Made by a program: the position numbers and the translations under genes. From NCBI RefSeq assembly GCF_011764505.1, contig NZ_AP022839.1:1719001-1783000 (forward strand): a DNA stretch of 64,000 nt. The letters are read 5' to 3'. Shown here one piece after another: positions 46,578 through 57,317 of the stretch; position 1 is the first letter of the stretch; every line of letters begins with the position of its first letter. The notes beneath the pieces were generated by a model. It searched no databases and had not been told where the DNA came from. It saw only the letters and a program-made list of their open reading frames with translations. The stretch comes from Legionella antarctica (GTDB lineage Bacteria > Pseudomonadota > Gammaproteobacteria > Legionellales > Legionellaceae).

Positions 46578-46769
46578 ATGGCTGTACAACAAAATAAAAA
46601 ATCAAGATCACGACGTGATATGCGTCGTTCACATGACAAGCTAAGTATGCCAACACTTTCTGTGGATGCAACTACTGGTGAAACACATCGTCGTCATCAT
46701 ATGACAGAAGATGGTTACTATCGTGGTAAAAAAATCCTCGATACTGATACTGCTTACGAACAAGAGTAA
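46578..46769 (+). CDS. rpmF: 50S ribosomal protein L32
   Basis: A 63-residue basic protein, [19 protein letters not shown] near the start, then LSMPTLSVD and [20 protein letters not shown]; this is L32 without the C-terminal zinc cysteines of some L32 forms. The start at 46578 is given by TTAGGAG upstream; the longer frame from 46488 is a shadow. It lies between DUF177 and plsX, as in E. coli. Confidence 0.96.
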   Translation: MAVQQNKKSRSRRDMRRSHDKLSMPTLSVDATTGETHRRHHMTEDGYYRGKKILDTDTAYEQE

Positions 46770-46774
46770 TTTTC

Positions 46775-47803
46775 TTGAAAAACATCACCATTGCTGTTGA
46801 TGCAATGGGTGGGGATCATGGATTAAGTGTTGTGATTCCTGCCTGTGTTCGTTCAGCTAAAAAAAATCCAAATTTAAACATCATACTGGTCGGAGTACAC
46901 GACAAGGTGAGTGCTTCCTTGAAGAAGCATGGAGTCTTGTCTTCGAAACAATTATCTATTGTTCATGCGTCTGAAGTAGTCAATATGGATGAGTTGCCCT
47001 CACATGCATTACGCAATAAAAAAGACTCTTCAATGCGCGTGGCTATTAATCTGGTCAAAGAAGGCAGGGCCCAGGCATGTGTTAGTGCCGGTAATACCGG
47101 TGCTTTGATGGCAACTGCTCGCTATGTTTTAAAAACATTACCAGGAATAGACAGACCTGCCATAGTCTCTGAATTACCCACAATGAAAGGCAAAACCTGG
47201 GTCATTGATTTAGGAGCAAATGTTGATTCATGCGCTGAGCACTTATTTCAGTTTGCAGTAATGGGTTCAGCATTAATTCAGGCTATTGAAAATAAACCGA
47301 AACCTAAAATTGCCTTATTAAATATTGGTGTAGAGGAAATTAAAGGAAATGATCAGGTTAAGCGGACTGCCCATATGCTTGCAGAGTGCTCTGTAATGAA
47401 TTATGTAGGTTATGTTGAAGGCGATCATTTTTATTCTGGTGATGTTGATTTAGTCGTTTGCGACGGTTTTGTGGGAAACGTTGCTTTAAAAGCTAGTGAG
47501 GGTATCGCAAAGCTGTTATTAAGTGTGCTCAAAGAGTCATTTAAGAGAAACTGGTTTACAAAAATTTCCGGACTAATAGCCTTGCCTGCACTAAATCATT
47601 TAAAAAAACGTTTGGATCCCTCTCGATATAACGGTGCCAGTATGTTGGGTTTAAACGGTATTGTTATAAAAAGCCATGGGGGAGCCGATGAGTTTGGTTT
47701 TGCATTTGCTATTGAACAAGCTATTCTTGAAGTAGAGAATAATGTTGTAGATTTAGTACGCGATCAGATAAACGATTTTATAAATCAGGGATTGTTATTA
47801 TGA
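46775..47803 (+). CDS. plsX: Phosphate acyltransferase PlsX
   Basis: A 342-residue PlsX that turns acyl-ACP into acyl-phosphate, the first committed donor for phospholipid synthesis. DAMGGDHG (residues 9-16), [10 protein letters not shown] (about 98-107) and the [13 protein letters not shown] motif (about 230-242) are conserved. The start is TTG at 46775; there is no in-frame ATG before the family N-terminus and the ribosome site (AAGAGT) is weak. The gene starts 5 bases after rpmF and overlaps fabH by 4 bases. Confidence 0.95.
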   Translation: MKNITIAVDAMGGDHGLSVVIPACVRSAKKNPNLNIILVGVHDKVSASLKKHGVLSSKQLSIVHASEVVNMDELPSHALRNKKDSSMRVAINLVKEGRAQACVSAGNTGALMATARYVLKTLPGIDRPAIVSELPTMKGKTWVIDLGANVDSCAEHLFQFAVMGSALIQAIENKPKPKIALLNIGVEEIKGNDQVKRTAHMLAECSVMNYVGYVEGDHFYSGDVDLVVCDGFVGNVALKASEGIAKLLLSVLKESFKRNWFTKISGLIALPALNHLKKRLDPSRYNGASMLGLNGIVIKSHGGADEFGFAFAIEQAILEVENNVVDLVRDQINDFINQGLLL

Positions 47804-48753
47804 CAAATGCTGTTATAAGTGGCACTGGGAGTTATTCCCCTGAGAAGCAAATTAGTAATGCTGAGCTGGAAAAAACTCTTGATACAGATGATGAGTGGAT
47901 ATTATCCAGGACAGGTATTAGTAGTCGCAGCATAGCTCAAGCTCATGAAACAACCTCATTTATGGCTTCCCGAGCAGCACATGAAGCACTGGTTTGTTCA
48001 GGTCTTAATGCTGAGGAAATTGATCTAATATTGGTAGCGACCTGTACTCCTGATAATTTTTTTCCAAGTGTGGCGTGTCATGTGCAACATACCTTGAAAA
48101 TTGAAAGATCTATTCCTGCGTTTGACATAAGTGCTGCGTGTAGTGGCTTTGTCTATGCAATGGATATTGCCAAGCAATATATTGAAACAGGTGCTGCAAA
48201 AAATATAATGGTGATTGGTAGCGAAAGCATGTCCAAAGCTTTAGATTGGTCTGATCGTTCTACATGTATTTTATTTGGTGATGGCGCCGGAGCTGTTGTA
48301 CTAAGCGCAAGCGATAGAAAAGGCATCATGGGTAGTGCAATACATTCATCATATGATGCCGATAAATTACTAACTCTTCGCAATGGAACCTTCGATGATG
48401 AGCGTGCAACTATAACTATGCGTGGAAATGAAGTTTTTAAAATAGCCGTCAAAATAATGGGCGATATCGTTGACGAGGTTTTAGAAATTAGTAAACTAAA
48501 TAAATCCGATATCAATTGGTTAATTCCTCATCAAGCAAACATACGTATTATTCAGGCTATAGCAAGGAAATTATCACTTCCTATGTCACAAGTCATTGTT
48601 ACAATTGGTAACCAAGGTAATACTTCAGCTGCATCTATTCCTTTAGCACTTGATTATTCTATTAAAAACAATCACATAAAAAGAGATGAATTGTTATTGA
48701 TTGAATCATTTGGTGGGGGAATGACTTGGGGCGCCATGGTTATTCGTTACTAA
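47800..48753 (+). CDS. fabH: 3-oxoacyl-ACP synthase III
   Basis: A 317-residue condensing enzyme that starts fatty-acid synthesis from acetyl-CoA and malonyl-ACP. The catalytic residues are Cys114 (DISAACSGF), His in [11 protein letters not shown] and Asn in [10 protein letters not shown]. It overlaps plsX through ATGA, so the two are coupled. It is followed 33 bases later by fabD. Confidence 0.96.
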   Translation: MTNAVISGTGSYSPEKQISNAELEKTLDTDDEWILSRTGISSRSIAQAHETTSFMASRAAHEALVCSGLNAEEIDLILVATCTPDNFFPSVACHVQHTLKIERSIPAFDISAACSGFVYAMDIAKQYIETGAAKNIMVIGSESMSKALDWSDRSTCILFGDGAGAVVLSASDRKGIMGSAIHSSYDADKLLTLRNGTFDDERATITMRGNEVFKIAVKIMGDIVDEVLEISKLNKSDINWLIPHQANIRIIQAIARKLSLPMSQVIVTIGNQGNTSAASIPLALDYSIKNNHIKRDELLLIESFGGGMTWGAMVIRY

Positions 48754-48786
48754 TAATTAATTTAAATTTTAAAGGGTTTTTCTGAT

Positions 48787-49734
48787 ATGGTAAAAACAGC
48801 ATTTGTATTTCCTGGACAAGGATCACAATCTGTAGGTATGTTGTCTGATTTTATACCACAATACTCAATTGTTACTGATCTTTTTGCAGAAGCTTCTGAT
48901 GCTGTAGGCTATGATCTTTGGCAATTAGTTCAGAATGGACCGTTAGAAAAGCTTAATCAAACAGAAATTACTCAAGTTGCTATGCTGACTGCAGATGTAG
49001 CTACATACAAGTTACTCTTGCAACAGGGTGTAACTTCGCCACTCATTATGGCAGGTCATAGTTTAGGGGAATACGCAGCTTTAGTATGTGCGGATTCTTT
49101 GTCTTTAACAGATGCAGCTCGTTTAGTAGCCCAAAGAGGTAAGATAATGCAACAGGCAATACCTTTAGGCCTGGGCGCGATGGCAGCTGTTGTGGGTTTA
49201 GCCGATGAACAAGTTAAAAGTCTTTGTGAGCAGGCAAGTCAGGAAAACCAGCACGTTACACCTGCAAATTATAATGCTATTGGGCAGGTTGTAGTAGCGG
49301 GTCATACACCTGCAGTTGAACGACTGATTGCATTGGCTGATAATGCTGGTGCTCGACTAGCAAAAAAAATCCCTGTCAGTGTGCCTTGTCATTGTCCTTT
49401 ATTGTCTGAAGCCGCGGAGTTATTCGCTGATAGTCTTGCGAAAACAAAATTTAAAAATCCTTCTATTGATGTTGTGAGTAATGTGGATTTAAGTATTTAC
49501 CATTCAGCTCAGAATATAAGAGATAAACTTAAAGAGCAGCTTTATAGTCCTGTGCGTTGGGTTGAAACCATCCAAATGTTTAAAAATCACCAGATAGAGC
49601 TTATTCTGGAATGTGGTCCAGGTAAAGTATTGAGCGGATTGACTAAAAGAATAGATCGAAGTTTAAATGCGGTTAGTGTTTATGACACAATTAGTCTGGA
49701 TCAGGTCATAGAACAGTTACTTATTCCAGCATGA
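48787..49734 (+). CDS. fabD: Malonyl-CoA-ACP transacylase
   Basis: A 315-residue FabD that moves malonyl groups from CoA to ACP. The nucleophile is Ser92 in GHSLGEYAAL, the QGSQSVGM loop lies near residue 11, and the conserved histidine appears in VPCHCPLL. The gene is followed 11 bases later by fabG. Confidence 0.96.
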   Translation: MVKTAFVFPGQGSQSVGMLSDFIPQYSIVTDLFAEASDAVGYDLWQLVQNGPLEKLNQTEITQVAMLTADVATYKLLLQQGVTSPLIMAGHSLGEYAALVCADSLSLTDAARLVAQRGKIMQQAIPLGLGAMAAVVGLADEQVKSLCEQASQENQHVTPANYNAIGQVVVAGHTPAVERLIALADNAGARLAKKIPVSVPCHCPLLSEAAELFADSLAKTKFKNPSIDVVSNVDLSIYHSAQNIRDKLKEQLYSPVRWVETIQMFKNHQIELILECGPGKVLSGLTKRIDRSLNAVSVYDTISLDQVIEQLLIPA

Positions 49735-49745
49735 GAGGAACTTGA

Positions 49746-50492
49746 ATGATAAATTTAGAGGGCAAAGTTGCATTAGTTACAGGAGCAAGCCGTGGCATAG
49801 GACAGGCTATCGCTCTTCAAATGGCAAGAATGGGTGCCTTTGTTTATGGAACTGCAACTACAGAGCAGGGTGCTGATTCAATTAATTCTTATTTTGAAAC
49901 AGAAAAACTTGCAGGTAAAGGGATTGTACTTGATGTAACCAAAGCAGAACAGGTGGATGGACTAATGTCCTTCTTTTCTGATAATAATCAATATCCATCA
50001 ATACTTGTTAACAACGCCGGAGTAACAGCCGATAATCTGTTATTACGCATGGATGATGAGGAATGGTACAAAGTAATTGAAACAAATTTGAATTCTATAT
50101 ATCGAATGTCCAAGGCGTGTTTAAAGCCCATGTTTAAAGCACGCTGGGGACGCATAATTTCTGTAGGTTCCGTTGTTGGTTCAAGTGGAAACTCAGGGCA
50201 GGTTAACTATACGGCTGCCAAAGCAGGGGTTGTTGGATTTTCCAAGTCTTTAGCCCAGGAAATTGGTAGCAGAGGGATTACTGTTAATGTGGTTTCCCCT
50301 GGCTTTATTGATACGGATATGACTACTGCATTGCCAGATATGGTTAAAGAAGAGATGCTAAAAAGAATTTCTCTGCGTAAATTAGGACAAGCAGAGGATG
50401 TCGCTGATGCTGTAGTTTTTTTAGCATCAAACAGTGCTAAATATATTACAGGTGAAACAATTCATGTCAACGGCGGTATGTATATGAGTTAA
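49746..50492 (+). CDS. fabG: 3-oxoacyl-ACP reductase
   Basis: A 248-residue SDR enzyme that reduces 3-ketoacyl-ACP with NADPH. The nucleotide motif TGASRGIG (about 11-18), NNAG in the active-site strand, and the catalytic Ser, Tyr and Lys (SVGSVVGSSG, VNYTAAKAG) are all present, with VVSPGFIDTDM closing the substrate site. GAGGAAC precedes the ATG. Confidence 0.96.
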   Translation: MINLEGKVALVTGASRGIGQAIALQMARMGAFVYGTATTEQGADSINSYFETEKLAGKGIVLDVTKAEQVDGLMSFFSDNNQYPSILVNNAGVTADNLLLRMDDEEWYKVIETNLNSIYRMSKACLKPMFKARWGRIISVGSVVGSSGNSGQVNYTAAKAGVVGFSKSLAQEIGSRGITVNVVSPGFIDTDMTTALPDMVKEEMLKRISLRKLGQAEDVADAVVFLASNSAKYITGETIHVNGGMYMS

Positions 50493-50577
50493 ATGCACTT
50501 GCGTTATCTGTATAATTGAATAAACTACCCGTCAGTATTAAAATTATTTCTATCAACCGAAAGAGGAAAATTAAGTT

Positions 50578-50826
50578 ATGAGTACAGTTGAAGATCGTGT
50601 TCGCAAAATTGTTGTTGAACAATTGGGCGTTAAAGAAGAAGAATTAAAGAACGATGCGTCATTTGTTGACGATTTGGGTGCTGATTCTCTTGACACTGTG
50701 GAATTGGTAATGGCTCTTGAAGAGGAATTTGAAACAGAAATTCCTGATGAGAAAGCTGAAAAGATAACAACGATTCAAGAAGCAATTGACTATATTGAAT
50801 CTAATATGAATAAAGAAGAAGCTTAA
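50578..50826 (+). CDS. acpP: Acyl carrier protein
   Basis: An 82-residue acidic four-helix protein. Ser37 in [11 protein letters not shown] carries the phosphopantetheine arm. AAAGAGG lies 9 bases before the ATG. An 85-base gap separates it from fabG, and fabF starts 20 bases after, so it can have its own promoter, as fits its high demand. No -35/-10 pair is assigned. Confidence 0.97.
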   Translation: MSTVEDRVRKIVVEQLGVKEEELKNDASFVDDLGADSLDTVELVMALEEEFETEIPDEKAEKITTIQEAIDYIESNMNKEEA

Positions 50827-50845
50827 TATTTTTGAGGAGCTTTCA

Positions 50846-52084
50846 TTGAACAAGCGGCGCGTGGTTGTTACCGGCATGGGGATGCTTACCCCGGTCGGCC
50901 TTAATGTAAAAGAAACCTGGAAGAATATATTGGCTGGTATTAGCGGTGTTGCATTGGTTGATGATTTTGATACCAGTGACTACACGACTAGAATTAGCGC
51001 CAAGGTCAAAAACTTTAACATTGAGAACCATGTTCCAGCCAAAGATGCTCGAAAAATGGACATATTTACTCAATATGGTATTGCAGCTGCTGATGAGGCG
51101 ATGCTTGATTCAGGTTTAATCATGAATGAAGCATTGTCTCGTCGAACTGGTGTGGCTGTTGGTGCGGGTATAGGTGGTATCCAAACTATAACCAATAACC
51201 AAGACAGACTGGTTGCTGGTGGTCCACGTAAAGTTTCTCCTTTTTTTATACCAGCAGGAATAATTAACATGGTTGCTGGACAAATTTCCATCAAACATCA
51301 TCTTAAAGGTCCCAATATTTCAGTTGTTACAGCATGCACCAGTGGTACTCATAATATCGGTCTTGCCGGTCGTATTATTGCCTATGGTGATGCAGATGTG
51401 ATGATTTGCGGTGGTGCTGAAATGACTACAACCCCCTTATGCCTGGCTGGTTTTTCAGCTGTAAGATCTCTCTCCAAGCGAAATGATGAGCCTGAAAAAG
51501 CGTCAAGACCCTGGGATAAAGACAGAGATGGCTTTGTTATGGGCGAAGGTGCTGGTATTCTTGTTTTAGAAGAGTATGAACATGCGAAAGCTCGCGGTGC
51601 TAATATTTACGCAGAGCTGGTTGGTTTTGGAATGTCTGGAGATGCCTATCATATCACTTCACCTGATGAAGATGCTGACGGTGCTTCGCGTGCTATGGAA
51701 GCAGCGATAAATGATGCAGGAATAGATGCAGTCCAGGTAGATTACATAAATGCACATGGTACTTCAACTTACCTCAATGACATGAATGAAACAAAGGCCA
51801 TCAAGCGTGTTTTCAAAGATCATGCATACAATTTAGCGGTTAGTTCTACAAAATCAATGACTGGGCATTTACTGGGTGCGGCAGGTTCTGTAGAAGCGAT
51901 TTTTAGTATTTTGGCAATCAAAGATCAAGTGGCTCCGCCAACAATTAATCTGGACAATCCTGATGAGGGATGTGATTTGAACTATGTGGCGCATAAACCT
52001 CAAAAAAGAACAATTAATTATGTTTTAAGTAATTCACTGGGATTTGGTGGAACAAACGGCAGCTTGATATTTAAGCGGATTTAA
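50846..52084 (+). CDS. fabF: 3-oxoacyl-ACP synthase II
   Basis: A 412-residue elongating condensing enzyme that extends acyl-ACP and helps tune membrane fluidity. Cys164 ([10 protein letters not shown]) and the two histidines in [12 protein letters not shown] and [14 protein letters not shown] make the active site, with [11 protein letters not shown] near the end. The start is TTG at 50846, supported by GAGGAGC and by the family N-terminus ([11 protein letters not shown]). mltG begins on the base after its stop. Confidence 0.96.
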   Translation: MNKRRVVVTGMGMLTPVGLNVKETWKNILAGISGVALVDDFDTSDYTTRISAKVKNFNIENHVPAKDARKMDIFTQYGIAAADEAMLDSGLIMNEALSRRTGVAVGAGIGGIQTITNNQDRLVAGGPRKVSPFFIPAGIINMVAGQISIKHHLKGPNISVVTACTSGTHNIGLAGRIIAYGDADVMICGGAEMTTTPLCLAGFSAVRSLSKRNDEPEKASRPWDKDRDGFVMGEGAGILVLEEYEHAKARGANIYAELVGFGMSGDAYHITSPDEDADGASRAMEAAINDAGIDAVQVDYINAHGTSTYLNDMNETKAIKRVFKDHAYNLAVSSTKSMTGHLLGAAGSVEAIFSILAIKDQVAPPTINLDNPDEGCDLNYVAHKPQKRTINYVLSNSLGFGGTNGSLIFKRI

Positions 52085-53083
52085 ATGGTAAATCCTAGAC
52101 ATAAACAACTGATAATTTATATTCTTGCAGTTTTTTTCATGTCTTTTTTAATAATTTCCTTGAATATATATAGCTTAGTGGTAACGCCTCTTATCTCCAG
52201 AAACAACACTGCAGTGATAATTGGAGTCGAGCCCTCGATATCGGCATCGAAATTCGCTTATCTTTTGAAAGAAAAGCATCTAATTTATTCTCCCAGATTT
52301 TTTTTACTAATAATCCGTATGCAAGGCTTATCTCATCAATTAAAAGCAGGTGTGTATCAGATCAATCCTGGTGAAACCGCCATGCAACTTCTTCACCGTG
52401 TAGTTACTGGTGATGTAGTAACTCAAAACTTCACAGTGATTGAAGGAACGACCCAACAAAAAATAGCTCAGGATCTGATGCAAGCTCAATATTTACATTA
52501 TCATCCTGACGATTGGCTTATTATTAAAGGAAATCATCCAAATGTTGAGGGATTATTGTTGGCAGATACCTACCAATATCGAGGAGGCAGCAGCAGTCGA
52601 AATCTTTTAGAGCAGGCAAATAAAAATTTAATCAATTATTTAAATAATGCCTGGGTTCATAGAGCATCTGATTTACCTTATCACACTGCATACGAATTGC
52701 TTATTGCCGCGTCAATCATTGAAAAAGAAACTGCTATACCTCAGGAAAAGAAGATCATTTCCGGTGTCATGGTCAATAGGTTAAAGAAAAAGATGCCCTT
52801 GCAGATGGATCCTACTGTAATATATGGATTAGGTAATGCATATAAAGGAAAATTATCCCATAATGACATGCAGGTTGATTCTCCTTATAATTCTTATCGT
52901 TATAGAGGTTTACCCCCTACACCTATTGCTATGGTTGGAAAAGAGGCTATAGATGCTGCCTCTCATCCGCAATTATCAAATTTTTTATATTTTGTTGCGA
53001 AAGGAGATGGCTCTCATCAATTTTCAGAAACCTATGAGCAGCAAAGACAAGCTATTGAGCAATCTAGACACAAGGACTTTTAA
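52085..53083 (+). CDS. mltG: Endolytic murein transglycosylase MltG (YceG)
   Basis: A 332-residue inner-membrane lytic transglycosylase that cuts nascent glycan strands and limits their length. A single N-terminal helix (about 10-30) precedes a periplasmic YceG domain with the catalytic glutamate in [12 protein letters not shown] (about 215-226) and the conserved [11 protein letters not shown] and [16 protein letters not shown]. It starts exactly after fabF and overlaps tmk by one base. Confidence 0.94.
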   Translation: MVNPRHKQLIIYILAVFFMSFLIISLNIYSLVVTPLISRNNTAVIIGVEPSISASKFAYLLKEKHLIYSPRFFLLIIRMQGLSHQLKAGVYQINPGETAMQLLHRVVTGDVVTQNFTVIEGTTQQKIAQDLMQAQYLHYHPDDWLIIKGNHPNVEGLLLADTYQYRGGSSSRNLLEQANKNLINYLNNAWVHRASDLPYHTAYELLIAASIIEKETAIPQEKKIISGVMVNRLKKKMPLQMDPTVIYGLGNAYKGKLSHNDMQVDSPYNSYRYRGLPPTPIAMVGKEAIDAASHPQLSNFLYFVAKGDGSHQFSETYEQQRQAIEQSRHKDF

Positions 53084-53715
53084 TGTCAGCTGGAAAACTA
53101 ATAGTAATTGAAGGCTTGGAAGGTGCTGGAAAATCTACAGCAGTGAACAGTGTAATTGATCTGTTATCTGAATTAAATATTAAGACGATTACTACTCGAG
53201 AACCTGGCGGAACAGTTATAGGTGAGACTCTAAGAACAATTATTAAAAACCCCGAATACAGTGATGTTCTTGATAATAGAAGTGAATTATTACTGCTTTA
53301 TGCCGCAAGAATTCAATTAATTGAGCAAGTGATTAAACCTGCTTTGCAGCAGGGTTATTGGGTAATCGCTGATAGATTTGAATTATCTACTATGGCATAT
53401 CAAGGTGGTGGTCGAGGGTTAGACTCTAATATAATTAAAAAAATATCAGCTTTTTGTCTAAATGGATTTAAACCTGCTCTAACTTTGTATTTAGAGATCA
53501 GTCCAGAGTTGGGTATGGAGCGAGCAAAACTAAGAGGAGCATTTGATAGAATAGAGCAGCAATCTATAGATTTTTTTTATCGAGTGCATAAAACTTATAT
53601 CCAATATGTTAAAGAAGATCCTGATATTGTAAGCATTGATGCCGGACGCTCATTGCAGGAAGTAAGGCTCGCAGTTCAAGAGGCAGTAGGTCAATTCATA
53701 GAGCAACAATCATGA
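53083..53715 (+). CDS. tmk: Thymidylate kinase
   Basis: A 210-residue dTMP kinase that forms dTDP. The P-loop is [10 protein letters not shown] (about 9-18), TREPGGT follows at about 37-43, and [16 protein letters not shown] contains the DR-Y motif. The lid region is of the E. coli type with basic residues ([11 protein letters not shown]). It overlaps holB by 4 bases in the common mltG-tmk-holB order. Confidence 0.95.
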   Translation: MSAGKLIVIEGLEGAGKSTAVNSVIDLLSELNIKTITTREPGGTVIGETLRTIIKNPEYSDVLDNRSELLLLYAARIQLIEQVIKPALQQGYWVIADRFELSTMAYQGGGRGLDSNIIKKISAFCLNGFKPALTLYLEISPELGMERAKLRGAFDRIEQQSIDFFYRVHKTYIQYVKEDPDIVSIDAGRSLQEVRLAVQEAVGQFIEQQS

Positions 53716-54614
53716 TAAATCATCAAGCTCAGTGGCAACAAATTCAATCCGCTTTGCATGAACAGCGTGTTGCTCAATCCATGTTATTTGTTGGCCCTTT
53801 ACATTGCGCTATAGCTGATTTTGTTATTAATATTATGCAATTATATCTTTGTAAAAAATCTAATGGGCCCTGTTTAAATTGTATTGATTGTCAGATGATA
53901 AATCGTATGGAGCACCCTGATGTAGAGTGGGTTAAGCCTGAAAAAATTGGTGGTCCCATTAAAATTAACCAAATAAGGGAATTGCAAAATACTGCATACT
54001 TAACCCCACAAAGAGCAGATTACAAATTAATCGTTATTGAGGCGGCTGATCGAATGAATACCTCATCAGCAAATTCATTATTGAAAATTCTGGAAGAGCC
54101 GGCAAAACACACGATTTTTATTTTAATAGCTCAACAGTTAAGTACAATATTACCAACTGTCTTAAGTCGTTGTCAGATTGTGTCGTTTTCTTCCTCTGCA
54201 GATTCATATCGTAATAATCTGTTAAAACTTGGGGATCAATATCCTCAGGAATCAGATCGGTTTTTGATTATAAATCAGGCTGATTCAATTTTGGATGGAC
54301 TAATATCCATGCTTGAAAAGCGAGTACATCCGTGTATTTTAGCTTCTCAATGGAGCCAATTTGAACTGAGTACTTTGTTATGGTTTTTATATCTGGTCTT
54401 TTCACAATTACAGTACATGCATTTTACCAGACTTAATAGTGTGGGACCTGCAACCAATCAATTAGTTGAATTATTATCCTTATTAAACCCAATCTTGATT
54501 TTTAGGCAAATTGATAAAATCAATACACTATTAAGAAAAATAAGCCATAATATAAATGTAAATCATACTTTGGTGCTGGAGGATTTATTATTTTCTTTAG
54601 CAGTTGATTTTTAG
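53712..54614 (+). CDS. holB: DNA polymerase III delta-prime subunit
   Basis: A 300-residue clamp-loader subunit. The zinc module cysteines are in [17 protein letters not shown] (about 47-62), followed by [12 protein letters not shown] and [19 protein letters not shown], and [13 protein letters not shown] with the SRC motif. The Walker A loop ([12 protein letters not shown]) has lost its Lys/Thr, as is allowed for this stator subunit, which does not hydrolyse ATP in many bacteria. It follows tmk and precedes a PilZ gene by 18 bases. Confidence 0.9.
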   Translation: MINHQAQWQQIQSALHEQRVAQSMLFVGPLHCAIADFVINIMQLYLCKKSNGPCLNCIDCQMINRMEHPDVEWVKPEKIGGPIKINQIRELQNTAYLTPQRADYKLIVIEAADRMNTSSANSLLKILEEPAKHTIFILIAQQLSTILPTVLSRCQIVSFSSSADSYRNNLLKLGDQYPQESDRFLIINQADSILDGLISMLEKRVHPCILASQWSQFELSTLLWFLYLVFSQLQYMHFTRLNSVGPATNQLVELLSLLNPILIFRQIDKINTLLRKISHNINVNHTLVLEDLLFSLAVDF

Positions 54615-54632
54615 TTATTACATGGAGAGAAA

Positions 54633-54974
54633 ATGACTGAAAGTGCACAATTAGTAAACTGTACCTTTCCCAGTGAAGCACTTTTATATAACGCTTATAT
54701 GCCTTTTGTGAAAGGTGGCGGTCTTTTTTTTAGAACAAAATACGTTTACCCCCTGGGTAAAGAATTACAATTGTCACTTAAAATAATTAGTGAAATTGAA
54801 CCTTATCTTATTGATGTTAAAGTAGTATGGGTTACTCCTAAGGGTGCACAAGGAAATAAACCTCCAGGAATAGGGGTTCAATTTATCGGTGAAAATAGCC
54901 GATATTTATGTAATAAGATAGAAACTCACTTGGCGGGTATGCTTAAGTCTACCCAGCCAACTGATACTATTTAG
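54633..54974 (+). CDS. PilZ-domain protein
   Basis: A 113-residue single PilZ domain with weak conservation. The beta-strand pattern GGGLFFRTKYVYPLGKELQLSL and VVWVTPKGAQGNKPPGIGVQF is typical of type IV pilus PilZ proteins, which often follow holB. The c-di-GMP-binding RxxxR motif is not visible, so it may not bind the messenger and may act in pilus assembly instead. This is inference from context and motif absence. Confidence 0.8.
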   Translation: MTESAQLVNCTFPSEALLYNAYMPFVKGGGLFFRTKYVYPLGKELQLSLKIISEIEPYLIDVKVVWVTPKGAQGNKPPGIGVQFIGENSRYLCNKIETHLAGMLKSTQPTDTI

Positions 54975-55234
54975 TCAATTTAAACGCTAATGCAGATTTA
55001 GAGTATATTTCTGCTGATTATAAAGCTCTATTATACACAAGTAGGCTGTTTATAGTTCACCTTTAAGGCTTGACGTGAGGCGAGTTGTTTTGCAACATGT
55101 GGTTTCTCGTAAAAAAATAACTGTGTTGTGTTCGAGATGATATGACTTGATCCAGCGACAAGTCGCGTGAATATCAAAGGACTAAGTGCCAACGGACCTG
55201 AAACATATCTGATTTTTCTTTTTTGAGGTTTCAA

Positions 55235-56026
55235 ATGCTAGTTGATTCACATTGCCATTTAAATTTTTTAGATTTAGCTGAGTTTAATAACGACATGTCG
55301 CAAGTTTTAGCCAGAGCGAATGATAATGGGGTTCATCATTTTCTTTGTGTCTGTGTTGAGTTGAGTGACTATCCTCAATTGGAGCATCTAGCCGCTCATC
55401 ATACCAGTATTAGCATTTCTGTTGGTGTTCATCCCAACACTGAAATGGATTATCCGGTTACAGCTAAAATGCTTTGTGATTTTGCTGCAAATCCAGCATG
55501 TATTGCTTTGGGTGAAACTGGATTGGATTATTACAGGACCCATACGGAAGAGGCCCGGGAAATACAGCGGTCAAGGTTTAGAGAGCATATAAAAGCCGCT
55601 TTAATTACTTCAAAGCCATTAATTATACATACCCGCCAGGCTGCAGAAGATACCTTGTTACTGATGGCAGAAGAAAATGCCCAACAAATTGGTGGGGTGA
55701 TGCATTGCTTTGCTGAGGATTTAGATATTGCTCGAAGAGCTATTGACTTGAATTTTTATATTTCTTTTTCTGGAATAGTGACCTTTAAAAATGCTACCGC
55801 ACTGCAAGATGTAGCGAGACAAATTCCTTTAGACAGAATATTAATTGAAACAGATTCACCTTACTTGGCTCCTGTTCCTCATCGAGGCAAACAAAATCAT
55901 CCTGCATTGGTTAAGCATGTTGCAGAAGCGATAGCGGATTTGCGGGGCATGGATTATGAAGAAATTGCAGAAATAACTACTAATAACTTCCACACTTGCT
56001 TTAATCTTCAAAAAATTGAGGAATAA
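55235..56026 (+). CDS. TatD-family metal-dependent DNase
   Basis: A 263-residue TIM-barrel hydrolase of the TatD/YcfH group. Metal ligands are in VDSHCHLNF (His-x-His), ALGETGLDYYR, LIIHTRQA, MHCFAEDL and ETDSPYLAPV. E. coli TatD is a 3'-5' nuclease used in DNA repair. The ATG at 55235 is favoured over 55223 because GAGG lies 7 bases before it. It follows the holB-PilZ genes with a gap of 260 bases that contains only AT-rich sequence and a possible degenerate GCGAC/GTCGC repeat. Confidence 0.9.
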   Translation: MLVDSHCHLNFLDLAEFNNDMSQVLARANDNGVHHFLCVCVELSDYPQLEHLAAHHTSISISVGVHPNTEMDYPVTAKMLCDFAANPACIALGETGLDYYRTHTEEAREIQRSRFREHIKAALITSKPLIIHTRQAAEDTLLLMAEENAQQIGGVMHCFAEDLDIARRAIDLNFYISFSGIVTFKNATALQDVARQIPLDRILIETDSPYLAPVPHRGKQNHPALVKHVAEAIADLRGMDYEEIAEITTNNFHTCFNLQKIEE

Positions 56027-56164
56027 TCAGTACTTCAAGATTTAAATACACTTCATCTTAGGAGAATCAGAGCAACAAGATTAACAATAAAAGAGCATCA
56101 CTGCTTTGCCTGTACTCGTAAGATTTAGTACTATAAGAGTCTTATTCATCCTTTAGAGTAATCT

Positions 56165-57262
56165 ATGCCTTTGTATATAGGTTTAATGTCTGGAACCAGC
56201 ATGGATGGTATTGATGCTGCTCTTGTACAAATACCTGCTAACACGTTGAAATACGGTATTACTGTAAAATACAGTGATGAATTAAAAAAAAATATCAGTG
56301 ATTTGATTAATAATGATAATTTCAATCTTGCTTTGGTTTGTCAATTAAATACCCTTATTGGAAGAGAGTTTGCTGGTGCTGTGAATAATTTGTTGCGTGA
56401 AGCGAATACATCTCCTGATGATATAATGGCTATCGGAAGTCATGGGCAAACTTTATGTCACGATACAAGTGTCAGTATTCCTTACACATTACAGCTAGGT
56501 TGTGGGCATACTATTTCCTCACTAACAGGCATTACCGTTGTCGCAGATTTTAGAACAAGGGATTTAGTGAATGGAGGTCAAGGTGCGCCGTTTGCACCCC
56601 TGTATCACCAAGAGTTGTTTAATAAAAAGGATACTAATGTGGCTGTAGTTAACATTGGCGGTATCGCTAATGTTAGTTTTATTACATCAGGACAACGGAC
56701 ACAAGGATGGGATACCGGACCAGGGAATTGTTTGATGGATGCCTGGATTACTGAACACTTGGGAAAAACTTTTGATAACAATGGGTTATGGGCCAGGGAG
56801 GGCGAAATAATAACTCCTTTACTCGATCAATTATTGTCAGATCCTTTTTTTGAATTGATTCCCCCAAAAAGTATTGGTAAAGAGTATTTTTCATTATTTT
56901 GGCTGAAATCCTATTTAAAGAAAGAATATAAACCTGCCGATGTGCAAGCTACTTTATTAGCTTTAACTGCACATTCTGTTGCTCTAACAATTTTAAGAAA
57001 AAATACGGTAAAACAATTATATTTATGTGGCGGTGGAACTCATAACCTCTATTTATGTAATTCCATGGCTGATTTATTGCCGGGGATTGGCGTACAAAGT
57101 ATTGCAGAAATTGGAGTAAGCCCCGATTATCTGGAAGCTATGATGTTTGCCTGGTTGGCTGCTCAGACAATAAATCAAGTTCCGGTTAATTTAACAGCAA
57201 TTACAGGCGCCAGAAGCCCTGCAGTTTTAGGTGCGATTTATCCTATAAGGAAATCGTATTGA
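56165..57262 (+). CDS. anmK: Anhydro-N-acetylmuramic acid kinase
   Basis: A 365-residue sugar kinase that phosphorylates and opens 1,6-anhydro-MurNAc in cell-wall recycling. The signatures GLMSGTSMDGID (about 5-16), NIGGIANVSF (about 162-171) and GPGNCLMDAW (about 185-194) are present, together with LCGGGTHNLYL near 285. Alone of the recycling genes in this window; murQ is not seen. The ribosome site is weak (GAGTAATCT). Confidence 0.94.
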   Translation: MPLYIGLMSGTSMDGIDAALVQIPANTLKYGITVKYSDELKKNISDLINNDNFNLALVCQLNTLIGREFAGAVNNLLREANTSPDDIMAIGSHGQTLCHDTSVSIPYTLQLGCGHTISSLTGITVVADFRTRDLVNGGQGAPFAPLYHQELFNKKDTNVAVVNIGGIANVSFITSGQRTQGWDTGPGNCLMDAWITEHLGKTFDNNGLWAREGEIITPLLDQLLSDPFFELIPPKSIGKEYFSLFWLKSYLKKEYKPADVQATLLALTAHSVALTILRKNTVKQLYLCGGGTHNLYLCNSMADLLPGIGVQSIAEIGVSPDYLEAMMFAWLAAQTINQVPVNLTAITGARSPAVLGAIYPIRKSY

Positions 57263-57317
57263 CAAACCAAATGAGCGTAGGCTTTAATGAGCCATCTCCA
57301 AATAGAGTGATCCTAAA

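Noticed and set aside
55031-55234. Minus-strand ORF of 67 residues upstream of tatD
   Set aside because: No ribosome site, no recognisable domain, and it covers the tatD promoter and 5' region; composition looks like non-coding DNA.
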